64,000 nt of DNA from Nitrosomonas marina. GTDB lineage: Bacteria > Pseudomonadota > Gammaproteobacteria > Burkholderiales > Nitrosomonadaceae. A model generated the notes under the pieces. The model worked only from the letters and a program-made list of their open reading frames with translations. It was not told the origin of the DNA and did no database searches. Position numbers and translations under genes: made by a program. Below are positions 18,260-27,418 of this stretch, piece by piece (position 1 is the first letter of the stretch; each line of letters starts with the position of its first letter). The stretch lies in the NCBI RefSeq assembly GCF_900111605.1, contig NZ_FOIA01000003.1:1-64000 (forward strand). Direction: 5' to 3'.

Positions 18260-19234
18260 TCACGACCTGGGTGATGACAGAATTTGTTTAAACCGTTCGG
18301 TTGTCTCTATTAACGCAGATAATATCCCCGGCTCCCAAACCGAATGACCGGCGTTGTCGATAATCCTGTATTCGGCCTGTGGCCATTTCTCATGTAAATC
18401 ATTTGCGCTGATAATCGGACACACGGCGTCATAGCGACCTTGAACAATGGTCGCTGGAATTTCGTGCAATTTATAGACATTGTCCAGTAATGCATTCTCC
18501 GGCAGGAAAATATCGTGACTGAAATAATGCGCTTCCATGCGTGCCAGTCCCAGCGCTACCGTGTCCTGGGCAAAATAATTCACAGTTTCCAAGCTTGGCA
18601 GCAGTGTGGAGCATGATCCCTCATAAATGCTCCAGCTGCGCGCGGCGGGCATATGAACGGCAGGATCAGGGTTTATCAAACGCTGATAATAAGCGGAAAG
18701 AATGTCACTGCGTTCCGTTTCACTCAATGTGGCAACAAAGTTCTGCCACGCTTCCGGGAAAAAGTTTTTCAGTCCGTACAAAAACCAGTCAATTTCCTGT
18801 TTTCGACATAAAAAGATACCCCGCAGAATCATTCCCAAACAACGTTCCGGGTGGGTTTCACCATATGCTAGCGCCAGCGTACTGCCCCAGGACCCTCCAA
18901 ATACTACCCATTTCTCGATACCAAGATGCTGTCTCAGTAGCTCAAGATCGTCGACCAGGAGCGGTGTTGTATTGTTGCGTATTTCTCCCAAAGGGGTTGA
19001 ACGCCCGGATCCGCGCTGGTCGAATACAACGATTCTGTAATAGGATGGATCAAAAAAACGGCGGTGGGCGGGCGTAGAACCGGCACCGGGGCCGCCATGT
19101 AAAAATACAACGGGCGTTCCATCGGGATTGCCTGATTGTTCCCAGTAGATTGTATGGATCGAATCCACTGATAACATGCCTTGTTGATACGGTTCTATCT
19201 TCGGAAATAACTGGAATGCGCTGCTGTTTTGCAT
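18260..19234 (-). CDS. pip: Proline iminopeptidase (S33 family)
   Basis: A cytoplasmic alpha/beta hydrolase of 324 aa that releases N-terminal proline from peptides. HGGPG (residues 46-50) is the oxyanion-hole motif, GGSWGS carries the nucleophile Ser115, GRYDAVCP supplies the catalytic Asp and NAGHSVWEPG the catalytic His. DQRGSGRS is the typical S33 signature. The gene is convergent with the DAB operon and divergent from the small gene at 19376, so it has its own promoter in 19235-19375. Confidence 0.95.
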   Translation of the reverse strand: MQNSSAFQLFPKIEPYQQGMLSVDSIHTIYWEQSGNPDGTPVVFLHGGPGAGSTPAHRRFFDPSYYRIVVFDQRGSGRSTPLGEIRNNTTPLLVDDLELLRQHLGIEKWVVFGGSWGSTLALAYGETHPERCLGMILRGIFLCRKQEIDWFLYGLKNFFPEAWQNFVATLSETERSDILSAYYQRLINPDPAVHMPAARSWSIYEGSCSTLLPSLETVNYFAQDTVALGLARMEAHYFSHDIFLPENALLDNVYKLHEIPATIVQGRYDAVCPIISANDLHEKWPQAEYRIIDNAGHSVWEPGILSALIETTERFKQILSSPRS

Positions 19235-19375
19235 AATGTCTAAAATTCAGTCAGTGTCGGGGAAAAGTATACGAAAAAGGTGACAAATAGCACAGAGTTC
19301 AAAATTTTAATGATTTAACGTTCTGATATATTTATTGTCATATTTTAACTGCATCTATAAATAAAGGGTAATATC

Positions 19376-19615
19376 ATGCATCATACAATTTTAAGAGAAC
19401 AGGACGTTTCACTGTTGCGTGCCGAAATCGAGATGTTGATGGTAGAGCGTCAGAGTTTATTGAAAACAGTCGGTGCCGCTGCGAAATTTATTGCCTGCCT
19501 GGATAGCCGAAAGCTGCCTGAGGAGGCATGCGAAACGGCCGAAAGATTAGCGAAGTCGTTGAATCAGTTAAGTGAGGATACTTTGCAGGATGCACTGGAA
19601 AAAATAAAGGCGTAA
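19376..19615 (+). CDS. Small hypothetical protein, 79 aa, helical
   Basis: ATG-started frame preceded by AAAGGG at a suitable distance. The product is charged and probably fully helical, with heptad-like leucines (LRAEIEMLMVERQSLLK) suggesting a short coiled coil. No signal peptide or membrane segment is present. The patatin gene starts 1 base after its stop, so the two are probably co-transcribed and translationally coupled. I recognise no named family. Its partner role for the phospholipase is inference from position only. Confidence 0.65.
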   Translation: MHHTILREQDVSLLRAEIEMLMVERQSLLKTVGAAAKFIACLDSRKLPEEACETAERLAKSLNQLSEDTLQDALEKIKA

Positions 19616-19616
19616 T

Positions 19617-20795
19617 TTGTCATCACGAACGATTTACAAGAAACAGAAGCTTGATAATGATAAACCAAAAATCGGCCTGGTTCTGACCGGGGGTGGTGCG
19701 CGGGCTGCCTATCAGGTAGGGGTGTTGCGCGCAATTGCCGAAATGTTGCCCGATAAAGCACCGAATCCGTTTCCCGTGATATGTGGAACATCGGCGGGCG
19801 CAATAAATGCTGCAAGTTTGGCTGTGGCTGCAAATGAATTTCAAGAGGGCGTGCGCCAGCTGGAGGAGGTATGGGCCAATTTTCACGTGGGACATGTTTA
19901 TCGTGCTGATCTGGCAGGTGTACTGAGAAATACTATACGATGTTGTATATCGCTGTTTTCACATGAGTACGGACGGCATAGAGCAATATCTCTGCTGGAT
20001 AATTCACCGCTGGAGTCACTCTTATTACGCAAAATACCTTTTCGAATGCTTCAACATTGCATCCGCTCAGGATCTTTGCATGCATTAGGAATTACAGCCT
20101 GGGGGTATACTTCCGGCCAATCGGTGACATTCTATCAAGCTGCACATGAAATCAGACCCTGGAAACGTGCACAACGCGTTGGTGTATCAACACAAATACG
20201 TGCGAACCACCTGATGGCCTCTTCGGCAATCCCGTTTCTTTTTCCGCCGATGAAATTAAACCGTGAATTTTTTGGAGATGGATCAATGCGCCAGTTGACA
20301 CCGATTAGTCCGGCGCTTCATCTGGGTGCGGAAAAAGTATTGATTCTGGGCGTGCATAAGGTAGCAAGAGAGCTGCCCGGACGCGTGAGCGCCTCCGATT
20401 ATCCTTCGCTGGCACAGATTGCCGGTCATGCCATGAATAGCATTTTTGTTGACAGCCTTGACGTGGATCTCGAACGTTTACGGCGGATTAATGAAACATT
20501 AAAACTAGTGCCGTATGAAGCCCACCAGGAAAAGAAAATTACATTGCGCTCGATTGATTCCATGATGATATCGCCGAGTATTGAAATTAACGAAATTGCT
20601 CAACAGTTTGCACAGTCATTGCCGCTGACAATGCGCTCACTTTACCGCGCTGTGGGTGCAATGAATCCGAATGGTTCAACACTGTTAAGTTATGTTTTGT
20701 TTGAAGCGTCATTTTGCCGGGCTTTAATTGAACTGGGTTGGAATGATGCAATGCAACAAAAAGATGACATTCTGCATTTCATTCAATGTCAATAA
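19617..20795 (+). CDS. Patatin-like phospholipase
   Basis: A 392-aa lipid acyl hydrolase with the patatin Ser-Asp dyad: GGGARAAYQVG (residues 25-35) forms the oxyanion loop, CGTSAG holds nucleophile Ser59, and FFGDGSMRQ supplies the Asp. It has no signal peptide. The start is TTG at 19617: AAAGG (19606-19610) lies 6 nt upstream and the next in-frame ATG would cut into the GGG loop region. The C-terminal 150 residues (VDSLDVDLERLRRIN onward) form the helical tail seen in bacterial RssA-like relatives. It probably acts on membrane phospholipids. Confidence 0.9.
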   Translation: MSSRTIYKKQKLDNDKPKIGLVLTGGGARAAYQVGVLRAIAEMLPDKAPNPFPVICGTSAGAINAASLAVAANEFQEGVRQLEEVWANFHVGHVYRADLAGVLRNTIRCCISLFSHEYGRHRAISLLDNSPLESLLLRKIPFRMLQHCIRSGSLHALGITAWGYTSGQSVTFYQAAHEIRPWKRAQRVGVSTQIRANHLMASSAIPFLFPPMKLNREFFGDGSMRQLTPISPALHLGAEKVLILGVHKVARELPGRVSASDYPSLAQIAGHAMNSIFVDSLDVDLERLRRINETLKLVPYEAHQEKKITLRSIDSMMISPSIEINEIAQQFAQSLPLTMRSLYRAVGAMNPNGSTLLSYVLFEASFCRALIELGWNDAMQQKDDILHFIQCQ

Positions 20796-20880
20796 TTTGT
20801 TGTTGAACAAGGCGCATTTCATATGTATGCGTCTGTTACTTCTGATTGATGTAAAGGGTAAAGGGTAAAGGCGAAGTCGA

Positions 20881-21606
20881 ATGGGATTTGATAGTCCTCA
20901 ATTTTGGGTGGCGGTAGTACAGATTATTGCAATTGATATCGTTCTGGGCGGAGACAACGCGGTAGTCATCGCTCTGGCTTGCCGTCGATTACCAGAAAAA
21001 CAGCGTAATCTTGGAATTTTCTGGGGTGTCGTCGGAGCAATAGCTTTGCGCGTCATTTTGATTTTTTTTGCTTTGAGTCTTTTGACAGTACCTTACTTGA
21101 AAATTGCTGGAGCCTGTTTATTGATCTGGATCGGTATCAAATTGCTTCAACCGGAACCGGCTGGCGATGGCCATGAAGTTGCTGCAAGTACGACACTGAT
21201 TGGCGCTATTAAAACCATTATTATCGCTGATGCTGTAATGAGTCTCGATAATGTCATCGCGATCGCAGGGGCTGCCAAGGACAGCATGACTTTGGTTATC
21301 TTTGGGCTTGTTTTCAGCGTACCAATCATCGTCTGGGGCAGTAAACTTGTCCTGAAACTCATGGACAGATATCCGATCACAATAGTAATTGGTGCCGCTT
21401 TATTGGGCTGGATTGCCGGAGATATGGCGGTTACCGATACGGTTACTCAGGACTGGATAATCCATAATGCTGCTTTCCTTCAATGGCTGATTCCTGTTGC
21501 GACTGTATTGATTGTGATAATTACCGGAAAGCGGCTGGCTGCACATGCGCACAGCAGAATAGAACCGGTGGTGGATCTGGGTGATAAACCGAAGCGAACA
21601 CGCTAG
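20881..21606 (+). CDS. TerC family integral membrane protein (YjbE type)
   Basis: A 241-aa membrane protein with about seven hydrophobic segments and two internally repeated acidic motifs, VLGGDNAVVIALACRRLP and DAVMSLDNVIAIAGAAK, the metal-coordinating Asp/Asn signatures of TerC. Relatives export manganese or help load metal into secreted enzymes. The ATG follows a short tandem repeat of GTAAAGG-like units (about 20851-20873) that also provides the ribosome binding site. The upstream gap is only 85 bases, too short for a yybP-ykoY manganese riboswitch. The UspA gene follows 40 bases later and may be co-transcribed. Confidence 0.88.
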   Translation: MGFDSPQFWVAVVQIIAIDIVLGGDNAVVIALACRRLPEKQRNLGIFWGVVGAIALRVILIFFALSLLTVPYLKIAGACLLIWIGIKLLQPEPAGDGHEVAASTTLIGAIKTIIIADAVMSLDNVIAIAGAAKDSMTLVIFGLVFSVPIIVWGSKLVLKLMDRYPITIVIGAALLGWIAGDMAVTDTVTQDWIIHNAAFLQWLIPVATVLIVIITGKRLAAHAHSRIEPVVDLGDKPKRTR

Positions 21607-21646
21607 AAACGATCTTTTTCTTGGACTTTAACGGGGACCTTGAACA

Positions 21647-22072
21647 ATGTTGAAAATTTTGTTGCCAATTGACGGATCCGATAACTCCAGCAAAGCAGTA
21701 AAAAAAATGGTTGAAATGATGGACTGGTATAAAGCTGCACCGGAAATTCATTTGTTGAATGTGCAATTCCCGCTGGACGGGAACGTATCTTTATTTATTC
21801 CTCAGGATGACATCAAGCAGTATCACCAGGAGGAAGGGATGAAATGCTTGCAAAAAGCAGCTCAATTACTCGATCAAGAACAGATTAAGTACAGCTATCA
21901 TATTACGATTGGTGATCCGGCCATGATGATTGAACAGTTCGCGGCAAATTTAAACTGTGACCTGGTTATTATCAGCGCGCGTGGTCACGGCGTCATTAAA
22001 AATCTGTTATTGGGTTCGGTGGTGAGCAAGGTGATACAGTTGTCTTCAACACCGGTAATACTTGTTAAATAG
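21647..22072 (+). CDS. Universal stress protein, UspA family
   Basis: A single Usp domain of 141 aa. The strand KILLPIDGSDNS carries the nucleotide-binding Asp, and ARGHGVIKNLLLGSV contains the full G-2x-G-9x-G-S-type ATP-binding motif, better conserved than in the UspA protein at 6754. It lies between terC and the metallo-hydrolase, in the same orientation with short gaps (40 and 21 bases), suggesting one transcription unit. Confidence 0.9.
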   Translation: MLKILLPIDGSDNSSKAVKKMVEMMDWYKAAPEIHLLNVQFPLDGNVSLFIPQDDIKQYHQEEGMKCLQKAAQLLDQEQIKYSYHITIGDPAMMIEQFAANLNCDLVIISARGHGVIKNLLLGSVVSKVIQLSSTPVILVK

Positions 22073-22093
22073 TGTAATCATGCGGAGCAAGAT

Positions 22094-22858
22094 GTGAAGC
22101 TGAGGGTACTAGGATGCAGCGGAGGTATCGGTAGTGATTCGGATACGACATCATTACTGGTCGATTCCGATGTTTTGATCGATGCGGGTACCGGTATTGG
22201 AAATTTAAAGCTGGATGAATTGGTTCAGATAGATCACATATTTGTAACGCATTCTCATTTGGATCATATTGCATTTATTCCATTCTTGGTTGATACCGTA
22301 GGATTTCTGCGAACAAAACCGGTTATTGTTTATGCAACCCGAGAAACGGTCAATATTTTACAGAATCACATGTTTAATTGGCTGGTGTGGCCGGATTTTA
22401 CAAAAATTCCGAATATGGAAGCTCCATACATGCAATATGAAATTATTGCAGAGGGTGAAGTGATTGATCTGGATGGCCGAATGATAACACCGTTGCCTGC
22501 CAACCATGTAGTACCAGCAGTCGGTTTTCAGGTTAATTCAGGCCGGTCCAGCCTGGTGTTCACAGGAGATACGACCACTAATGATGCGCTCTGGTCTGTC
22601 GTAAATACTATTGAAAATTTGAAATATCTGATTATCGAGGCTGCATTTTGTGAAGCGAAGCGCGATATCGCCATACGATCTAAGCATCTGTGCCCGAGTC
22701 TATTGTGTGCCGAACTGGAAAAGCTGAAATTTCATGCAGATATCTATGTTACGCATTTAAAGCAGGGTGAAGATGAATTGACCATGCGAGAGATACAGGC
22801 ATGTGCCGGAAAGTTTAACCCGCGCAGATTACTGAAGAATCAAATATTCGATTTTTGA
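22094..22858 (+). CDS. Metallo-beta-lactamase-fold hydrolase, class II cyclic nucleotide phosphodiesterase-like
   Basis: A 254-aa soluble protein with the MBL zinc signature THSHLDHIAF, then the downstream metal-site blocks PANHVVPAVGF and FTGDTTTND, and ending in YVTHLKQGED. This order matches class II cAMP phosphodiesterases and RNase Z-like enzymes; the short beta-lactamase core without an exosite arm favours the former. The start is GTG at 22094, with GGAG about 8 nt upstream. It directly precedes the GAF-GspE gene by 19 bases, so a link between cyclic nucleotide turnover and the ATPase is plausible but unproven. Confidence 0.75.
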   Translation: MKLRVLGCSGGIGSDSDTTSLLVDSDVLIDAGTGIGNLKLDELVQIDHIFVTHSHLDHIAFIPFLVDTVGFLRTKPVIVYATRETVNILQNHMFNWLVWPDFTKIPNMEAPYMQYEIIAEGEVIDLDGRMITPLPANHVVPAVGFQVNSGRSSLVFTGDTTTNDALWSVVNTIENLKYLIIEAAFCEAKRDIAIRSKHLCPSLLCAELEKLKFHADIYVTHLKQGEDELTMREIQACAGKFNPRRLLKNQIFDF

Positions 22859-22877
22859 GTTTCGTGGAGAGAATTGA

Positions 22878-25256
22878 ATGAATACAATGATCGCAATCAA
22901 ACCTGCCGATGAGGAATCCGCCGACATCAGCAATCGCTTGACCTTTTCAAAAAAACTGCAGGATGTTACCAATAAAATTCATGCTGCTACTGACATCGAT
23001 GAGATCATGCTGGAGGTCAGCAAGGACATTTGCAGTTTATTCAACGCTGATCGATTGACCATATACACGATCAGTGAAGATAATACCTTCCTGTCTTCCA
23101 GAGTAAAAACCGGTCTCGACTCGTTTCAGGATTTGAAGCTTGCGATTAACGAACACAGTGTTGCAGGCTTTGTAGGACTGCAAAAAAAAACGATCAATAT
23201 TGAAGATGTTTACAATAAGCGCGAATTAAAGTCGCTGAATGAGAAACTGACTTTTCTACAGGACGTTGACAAACGTACCGGCTACCGAACCAAGCAAATG
23301 CTTGTGGCGCCAATTTTGAATGCAGAAGACCAAGCATTGATTGGTGTCATTCAGGTTATCAATAGTAAAGACGACAAACCCTTCACGCCAATGATTGTCG
23401 ACGGTGCCGAGGAGATTACCAGAACACTGGCCATCGCCTTGAAACAGCGTCAAAAATCATTCAAGCTGCTAAAATCAAAATATGATCACCTGGTTATGGA
23501 CGCGGTTATTTCTGCCGGTGAATTTGAGCTTGCGACACGGTCAGCGCGAAAAAAAAGCTGCGACCTGGAAGATGTACTGATTGATGAATTTCAAATAGCC
23601 GTACCTTTGATCGGTCAGGCGCTGGCGTCATTTTTCGACGTAAAGTATGAGTCTTTTAAAGCTGACCGTGTAAAGCCGATCGATTTGTTACGTAATCTCA
23701 AGAGAGAGTACGTTCAAACGAATGCATGGCTGCCGATTGATGACAGCAAAGACGGACTGGTTGTAATGACGCTGGATCCGGACCGGATAAGGTCGCTTCG
23801 GATTGTTAACAATATCTTTCCCAAGTATAAAGTTATTTATACAGTTACAACCAAACGTGAATTCAAGCAGACTGTTGATCTGTTTTACGGTGGCGGTTCA
23901 GAGGATATTGATACCGGCGACATTAACGACATGCTGGTTGGCCTGGAAGACGAAACTGATGAATTGCAGGAAATTGATGAGACTTCGGCCGCTTCGGATA
24001 ACGAACTGGTCAAGCTGGTCAACAAAATTATTATCGATGCATACAAAATGGGCGTTTCAGATATTCATGTTGAACCGTATCCAGGAAAAGAGAAAACTAA
24101 AATCCGGTTCCGTAAAGATGGCTCGTTGATGCCTTATATTGAGGTGCCTGCCAGTTTGCGGAATCCTTTGGTCACCCGTATCAAGATAATGTGTGATCTG
24201 GATATTTCGGAAAAGCGCCGCCCACAGGATGGAAAGATCAAGTTTAGAAGATTTGCACCACTGGATATTGAACTCAGGGTGGCAACCATTCCATCGGCAG
24301 GCGGAATAGAAGATGTCGTGATGCGTATTCTGGCAGCCGGAGAACCGATACCACTCGATAAAATGGGCTTCACACCGCACAATTTGAATGAGCTGAAAAG
24401 TATTATCAGCAAGCCTTATGGCCTGTTTTTTGTTTGTGGTCCGACTGGATCTGGTAAAACGACTACACTGCATTCCATCCTGAAACATCTTAACCGGGCG
24501 GAGACCAAAATCTGGACAGCCGAGGATCCGGTTGAAATTACGCAGAAAGGCCTGCGTCAGGTACAAATGAATCCCAAGGCGGGCCTGACATTCCCGGTTG
24601 TCATGAAATCTTTTTTACGAGCTGATCCCGATATCATCATGGTGGGTGAGATGCGCGACAAGGAGACAACCAGCATTGGTATCGAGGCTTCTCTGACCGG
24701 CCATCTGGTTTTTGCAACATTGCACACCAACAGCGCACCTGAATCGGTGATCCGATTGCTTGATATGGGCATGGACCCGTTTAACTTTGCCGATGCTTTG
24801 CTTGGCGTACTTGCACAACGTCTGGCCAAACGTCTGTGTAAAAAGTGTAAAGAAGCTTATACAGTCAGCGACCGCGAAATCAGATCGCTGTTAACCGAGT
24901 ACTGCGAGGAATTGCGGCATATTGATCATTTCAAAGCGGATGCTGAAAAAGCCTACGAAGATATACTGGCAAACTGGAAAAAGCAATATGGAGACGAGCA
25001 GGGGCAGATTACTCTGTATAAATCGGTAGGCTGCGAAGACTGTGCCGGAACAGGTTATAGCGGGCGTGTTGGTCTGCATGAACTGTTGACTGCATCGGAT
25101 GCACTGAAAAAAAATATCCAGGAGCGGGCGAGGGTTGCGGAGATGCTGGTGACCGCATTGAACGAGGGTATGCGGACTTTGAAACAGGATGGAATTGAGA
25201 AGGTGTTGCAGGGTATTACCGATATTCATCAGGTACGGCTTGTTTGTATCAAATAG
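22878..25256 (+). CDS. GspE/PilB-type secretion ATPase with N-terminal GAF domain
   Basis: A 792-aa cytoplasmic protein. Residues of roughly 20-190 form a GAF domain (DVTNKIHAATDIDEIMLEV through KPFTPMIVDGAEEITRTLA), a ligand- or redox-sensing module. A central region resembles the GspE N-terminal domain. The C-terminal half is a type II secretion/type IV pilus ATPase: Walker A GPTGSGKTTTLHSI near residue 522, Asp box GLRQVQMNPKAGLTF, Walker B-like DPDIIMVGEMRD, His box TGHLVFATLHTNSAPES and a CxxC...CxxC zinc loop (CKKCKEAY, CEDCAGTGYSGR). No pilin, secretin or GspF gene is adjacent. It probably drives pilus or secretion machinery encoded elsewhere, with regulated activity. Confidence 0.88.
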   Translation: MNTMIAIKPADEESADISNRLTFSKKLQDVTNKIHAATDIDEIMLEVSKDICSLFNADRLTIYTISEDNTFLSSRVKTGLDSFQDLKLAINEHSVAGFVGLQKKTINIEDVYNKRELKSLNEKLTFLQDVDKRTGYRTKQMLVAPILNAEDQALIGVIQVINSKDDKPFTPMIVDGAEEITRTLAIALKQRQKSFKLLKSKYDHLVMDAVISAGEFELATRSARKKSCDLEDVLIDEFQIAVPLIGQALASFFDVKYESFKADRVKPIDLLRNLKREYVQTNAWLPIDDSKDGLVVMTLDPDRIRSLRIVNNIFPKYKVIYTVTTKREFKQTVDLFYGGGSEDIDTGDINDMLVGLEDETDELQEIDETSAASDNELVKLVNKIIIDAYKMGVSDIHVEPYPGKEKTKIRFRKDGSLMPYIEVPASLRNPLVTRIKIMCDLDISEKRRPQDGKIKFRRFAPLDIELRVATIPSAGGIEDVVMRILAAGEPIPLDKMGFTPHNLNELKSIISKPYGLFFVCGPTGSGKTTTLHSILKHLNRAETKIWTAEDPVEITQKGLRQVQMNPKAGLTFPVVMKSFLRADPDIIMVGEMRDKETTSIGIEASLTGHLVFATLHTNSAPESVIRLLDMGMDPFNFADALLGVLAQRLAKRLCKKCKEAYTVSDREIRSLLTEYCEELRHIDHFKADAEKAYEDILANWKKQYGDEQGQITLYKSVGCEDCAGTGYSGRVGLHELLTASDALKKNIQERARVAEMLVTALNEGMRTLKQDGIEKVLQGITDIHQVRLVCIK

Positions 25257-25342
25257 CCGGAGTGCCGGTGGGACGAATCGTCGTTTTTTAGAGTCAACAG
25301 GAATCTGATATGATTGAATTAACACATTCTTGAAGATTCGAC

Positions 25343-25846
25343 ATGTCAACTTTAAAAAACAACACTTTCATTGTAATCCTGGCTGTAGTATTGCCAGGTC
25401 TGGCAGACTCAACGACAGCACAGGCTGCACAACAGTTGAAAATTCACCCACATGAAGCTGCTGATGAATGCAATCCGGATATTTCACAGATCAGGGTGAC
25501 AGTTAACGGAGTCAGTTTTGGCGGAATGTTGACTGTGGGTTTGTATGATGACCCGAATCATTTTTTGATGAGGCACGGACGTAAGCGTCATATTCGTGTG
25601 CCTGCGACCGGCGAACAGCATCTTGTGTGCATGAACCTGGACCGACACGGCACATATGCTGTCTCGGTCTATCATGACAAGGATGCAGACCGTAAATTAA
25701 AACGACAGCAAAATATGATGCCCGGTGAGCCGTTTGGATTGTCCAACAATCCCGAACCGGTAATGGGATATCCAAAATTCAGCGATTCTGCGTTTAATAC
25801 GAGAGGGTTCGGTGCAGACATCACTATCAACCTGCGCCAGCCATGA
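25343..25846 (+). CDS. Secreted DUF2141 protein, copy 1
   Basis: A 167-aa exported protein with a signal peptide (KNNTFIVILAVVLPGLADSTTAQA). The mature part carries the DUF2141 hallmarks: VTVNGVSFGGMLTVGLYDDP, GTYAVSVYHDKDADRKLK and PFGLSNNPEP, and ends NLRQP. The calcium-like DxDxDR segment is typical of this beta-sandwich family of unknown function. A second, clearly related copy lies at 45082-45606 on the opposite strand. Its own promoter probably lies in the 86-base gap after the GspE gene. Confidence 0.85.
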   Translation: MSTLKNNTFIVILAVVLPGLADSTTAQAAQQLKIHPHEAADECNPDISQIRVTVNGVSFGGMLTVGLYDDPNHFLMRHGRKRHIRVPATGEQHLVCMNLDRHGTYAVSVYHDKDADRKLKRQQNMMPGEPFGLSNNPEPVMGYPKFSDSAFNTRGFGADITINLRQP

Positions 25847-25951
25847 CTGCTCGGGCTGTATTCTTTTGATGACGGGCATGAGCGGCTTATGTGAATGCCT
25901 GCCGGATACAAACCAGACTACTGTATTCCCGCGTTATCGGAAATGTAACCG

Positions 25952-26776
25952 ATGAAAGCACTACTCAATCTGCTTATGTTGCTTGGGTGTGGGTATGGCG
26001 TGATTGTTTTACTGATTTTTTTCATGCAATCGCATCTGGTTTATTTTCCTCATATCGGACGGGAAATGATAGCAACACCCGGCCAAATCGGTCTAAGCTA
26101 TGAAACTGTTGAAATAATTACTGACGATGGCGAAACCCTGCATGGCTGGTTTGTTCCGGCTCCGGATGCAACAGGCACGGTGTTGTTTCTGCACGGTAAT
26201 GCAGGTAATATTTCACATCGGCTCGACTATCTGACCATGTTTCGTGCATTTGGCCTGAATACATTGATTTTCGACTACCGGGGATATGGAAAAAGTAGTG
26301 GCACTCCTTCCGAGAGCGGCACATATGCCGATGCCGATGCGGCCTGGCAGTACCTGACCGGCATCAAGGGAGTGAGACCGGACAGGGTGGTGCTATATGG
26401 AGAGTCTCTTGGTGGTGCAATAGCTGCCCGGTTGGCTGCAGACAACAATCCAGCGATACTGGTACTTGCCTCTACATTTACCTCGGTGCCCGACCTGGCA
26501 GAAACCATTTATCCCTTTTTGCCGGTACGCTTGATTGCGCGCTTTGAATACAACACATTGGCGTATCTGAAATCAGTCAGCTGCCCGGTATTTGTGGCGC
26601 ATAGTCCCGATGATGACATTGTGCCATTTTCACACGGCCAGCGTCTCTACCAGGCTGCTGCGGAGCCAAAGCACTTTCTGGCCCTGTCGGACGGCCATAA
26701 TGATGGCTTTATAGCGATGCGCCAAGAATGGATCGACGTATTGGGAACATTTATCAATACTAACTTGAAGCACTAG
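25952..26776 (+). CDS. Alpha/beta hydrolase, Bem46/abhydrolase family
   Basis: A 274-aa protein with an N-terminal membrane anchor (MLLGCGYGVIVLLIFFMQ) and an alpha/beta-hydrolase domain. Visible are the oxyanion motif FLHGNAGNISHR, FDYRGYGKSSGTPSE, nucleophile elbow YGESLGGAIAA, acid region SPDDDIVPF and catalytic His in LSDGHNDGF. This is the arrangement of Bem46/YfhR-type membrane-anchored serine hydrolases of unknown substrate. It is followed by a long non-coding stretch. Confidence 0.88.
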   Translation: MKALLNLLMLLGCGYGVIVLLIFFMQSHLVYFPHIGREMIATPGQIGLSYETVEIITDDGETLHGWFVPAPDATGTVLFLHGNAGNISHRLDYLTMFRAFGLNTLIFDYRGYGKSSGTPSESGTYADADAAWQYLTGIKGVRPDRVVLYGESLGGAIAARLAADNNPAILVLASTFTSVPDLAETIYPFLPVRLIARFEYNTLAYLKSVSCPVFVAHSPDDDIVPFSHGQRLYQAAAEPKHFLALSDGHNDGFIAMRQEWIDVLGTFINTNLKH

Positions 26777-27418
26777 CCATCGTTTGATTCAGCAGGGGTG
26801 AATGATTCGAAAAATAATTAATTGTTTTTCCCTGTCTTGCAATCGCTTCTAATTCCATAGTGCGGCTGGTTAAGCAGATTTCATCTATTTCTAGTACTGT
26901 TGCAGCAAACAGCTGCCATCTGTAATCGAGCGGAGCCGAGATTCAATTGCTGCGGTCAGTATGTTGAATCCGAGACGTTGCTGTTACGAAAAGACGTTTG
27001 GTTGCGTCATTCCGCCCCGTTTCACCATAATCAGCATGCAGGCCGGCGGAAGCAATTCCGGACGATGCTGCAGTCTATTAATTCGCGCAGACCAAGCGGG
27101 ATTATGATCGCAGCGATTGATAAACAATAATCCCAAAAAATTGTGTTAATCTGAGTAACAGGCAGCGGTTGGCAGGACAAGTTGCAGTGCCATGACTGAT
27201 GTTGCGGACAGACGTGCTGGTAATCATGAATGCATGACATTGTTTATCGTGATAAATCTGATCATATAATATACTTTTTTAGCGCCTGTATTCGTGATTA
27301 GACAGGCATGTTGTACAAACCGCTGTGTATGGGGGCGGTTGTATTTTATCGTTTGCGGTTAAAATGCATATTACATTCCGAACAGTATCGGGTATTGAAT
27401 GAAACTGGGGATTGCAGA
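26777..27418. other. Intergenic region upstream of the DUF547-pst unit
   Basis: About 640 bases without a supportable gene. Short frames in it, such as 26900-27130, show no family resemblance or good ribosome binding site. It does contain a promoter-like TATAAT and a small palindrome, listed separately. Confidence 0.5.
27240..27270 (+). promoter_or_regulatory. Promoter candidate for the DUF547-pstSCAB unit
   Basis: A perfect TATAAT -10 box (27265-27270) lies about 150 bases before the DUF547 start. Upstream TTGTTT (27240-27245, spacing 19) or TTTATC (27243-27248, spacing 16) could be the -35. TTTATC-GT-GATAAA (27243-27256) is an inverted repeat overlapping that region and may be an operator. 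No clear Pho box was found. Confidence 0.4.

Noticed and set aside
20796..20880. Manganese (yybP-ykoY) riboswitch before terC
   Set aside because: Only 85 bases are available and the sequence is mostly a short GTAAAGG repeat with no riboswitch core visible.
26900..27130. Plus-strand frame of 76 aa in the gap before DUF547
   Set aside because: No ribosome site, no family resemblance, and low-complexity composition; treated as non-coding.
27308..27418. Upstream start for the DUF547 gene
   Set aside because: It would place a non-signal segment before a complete signal peptide that has its own ribosome site.
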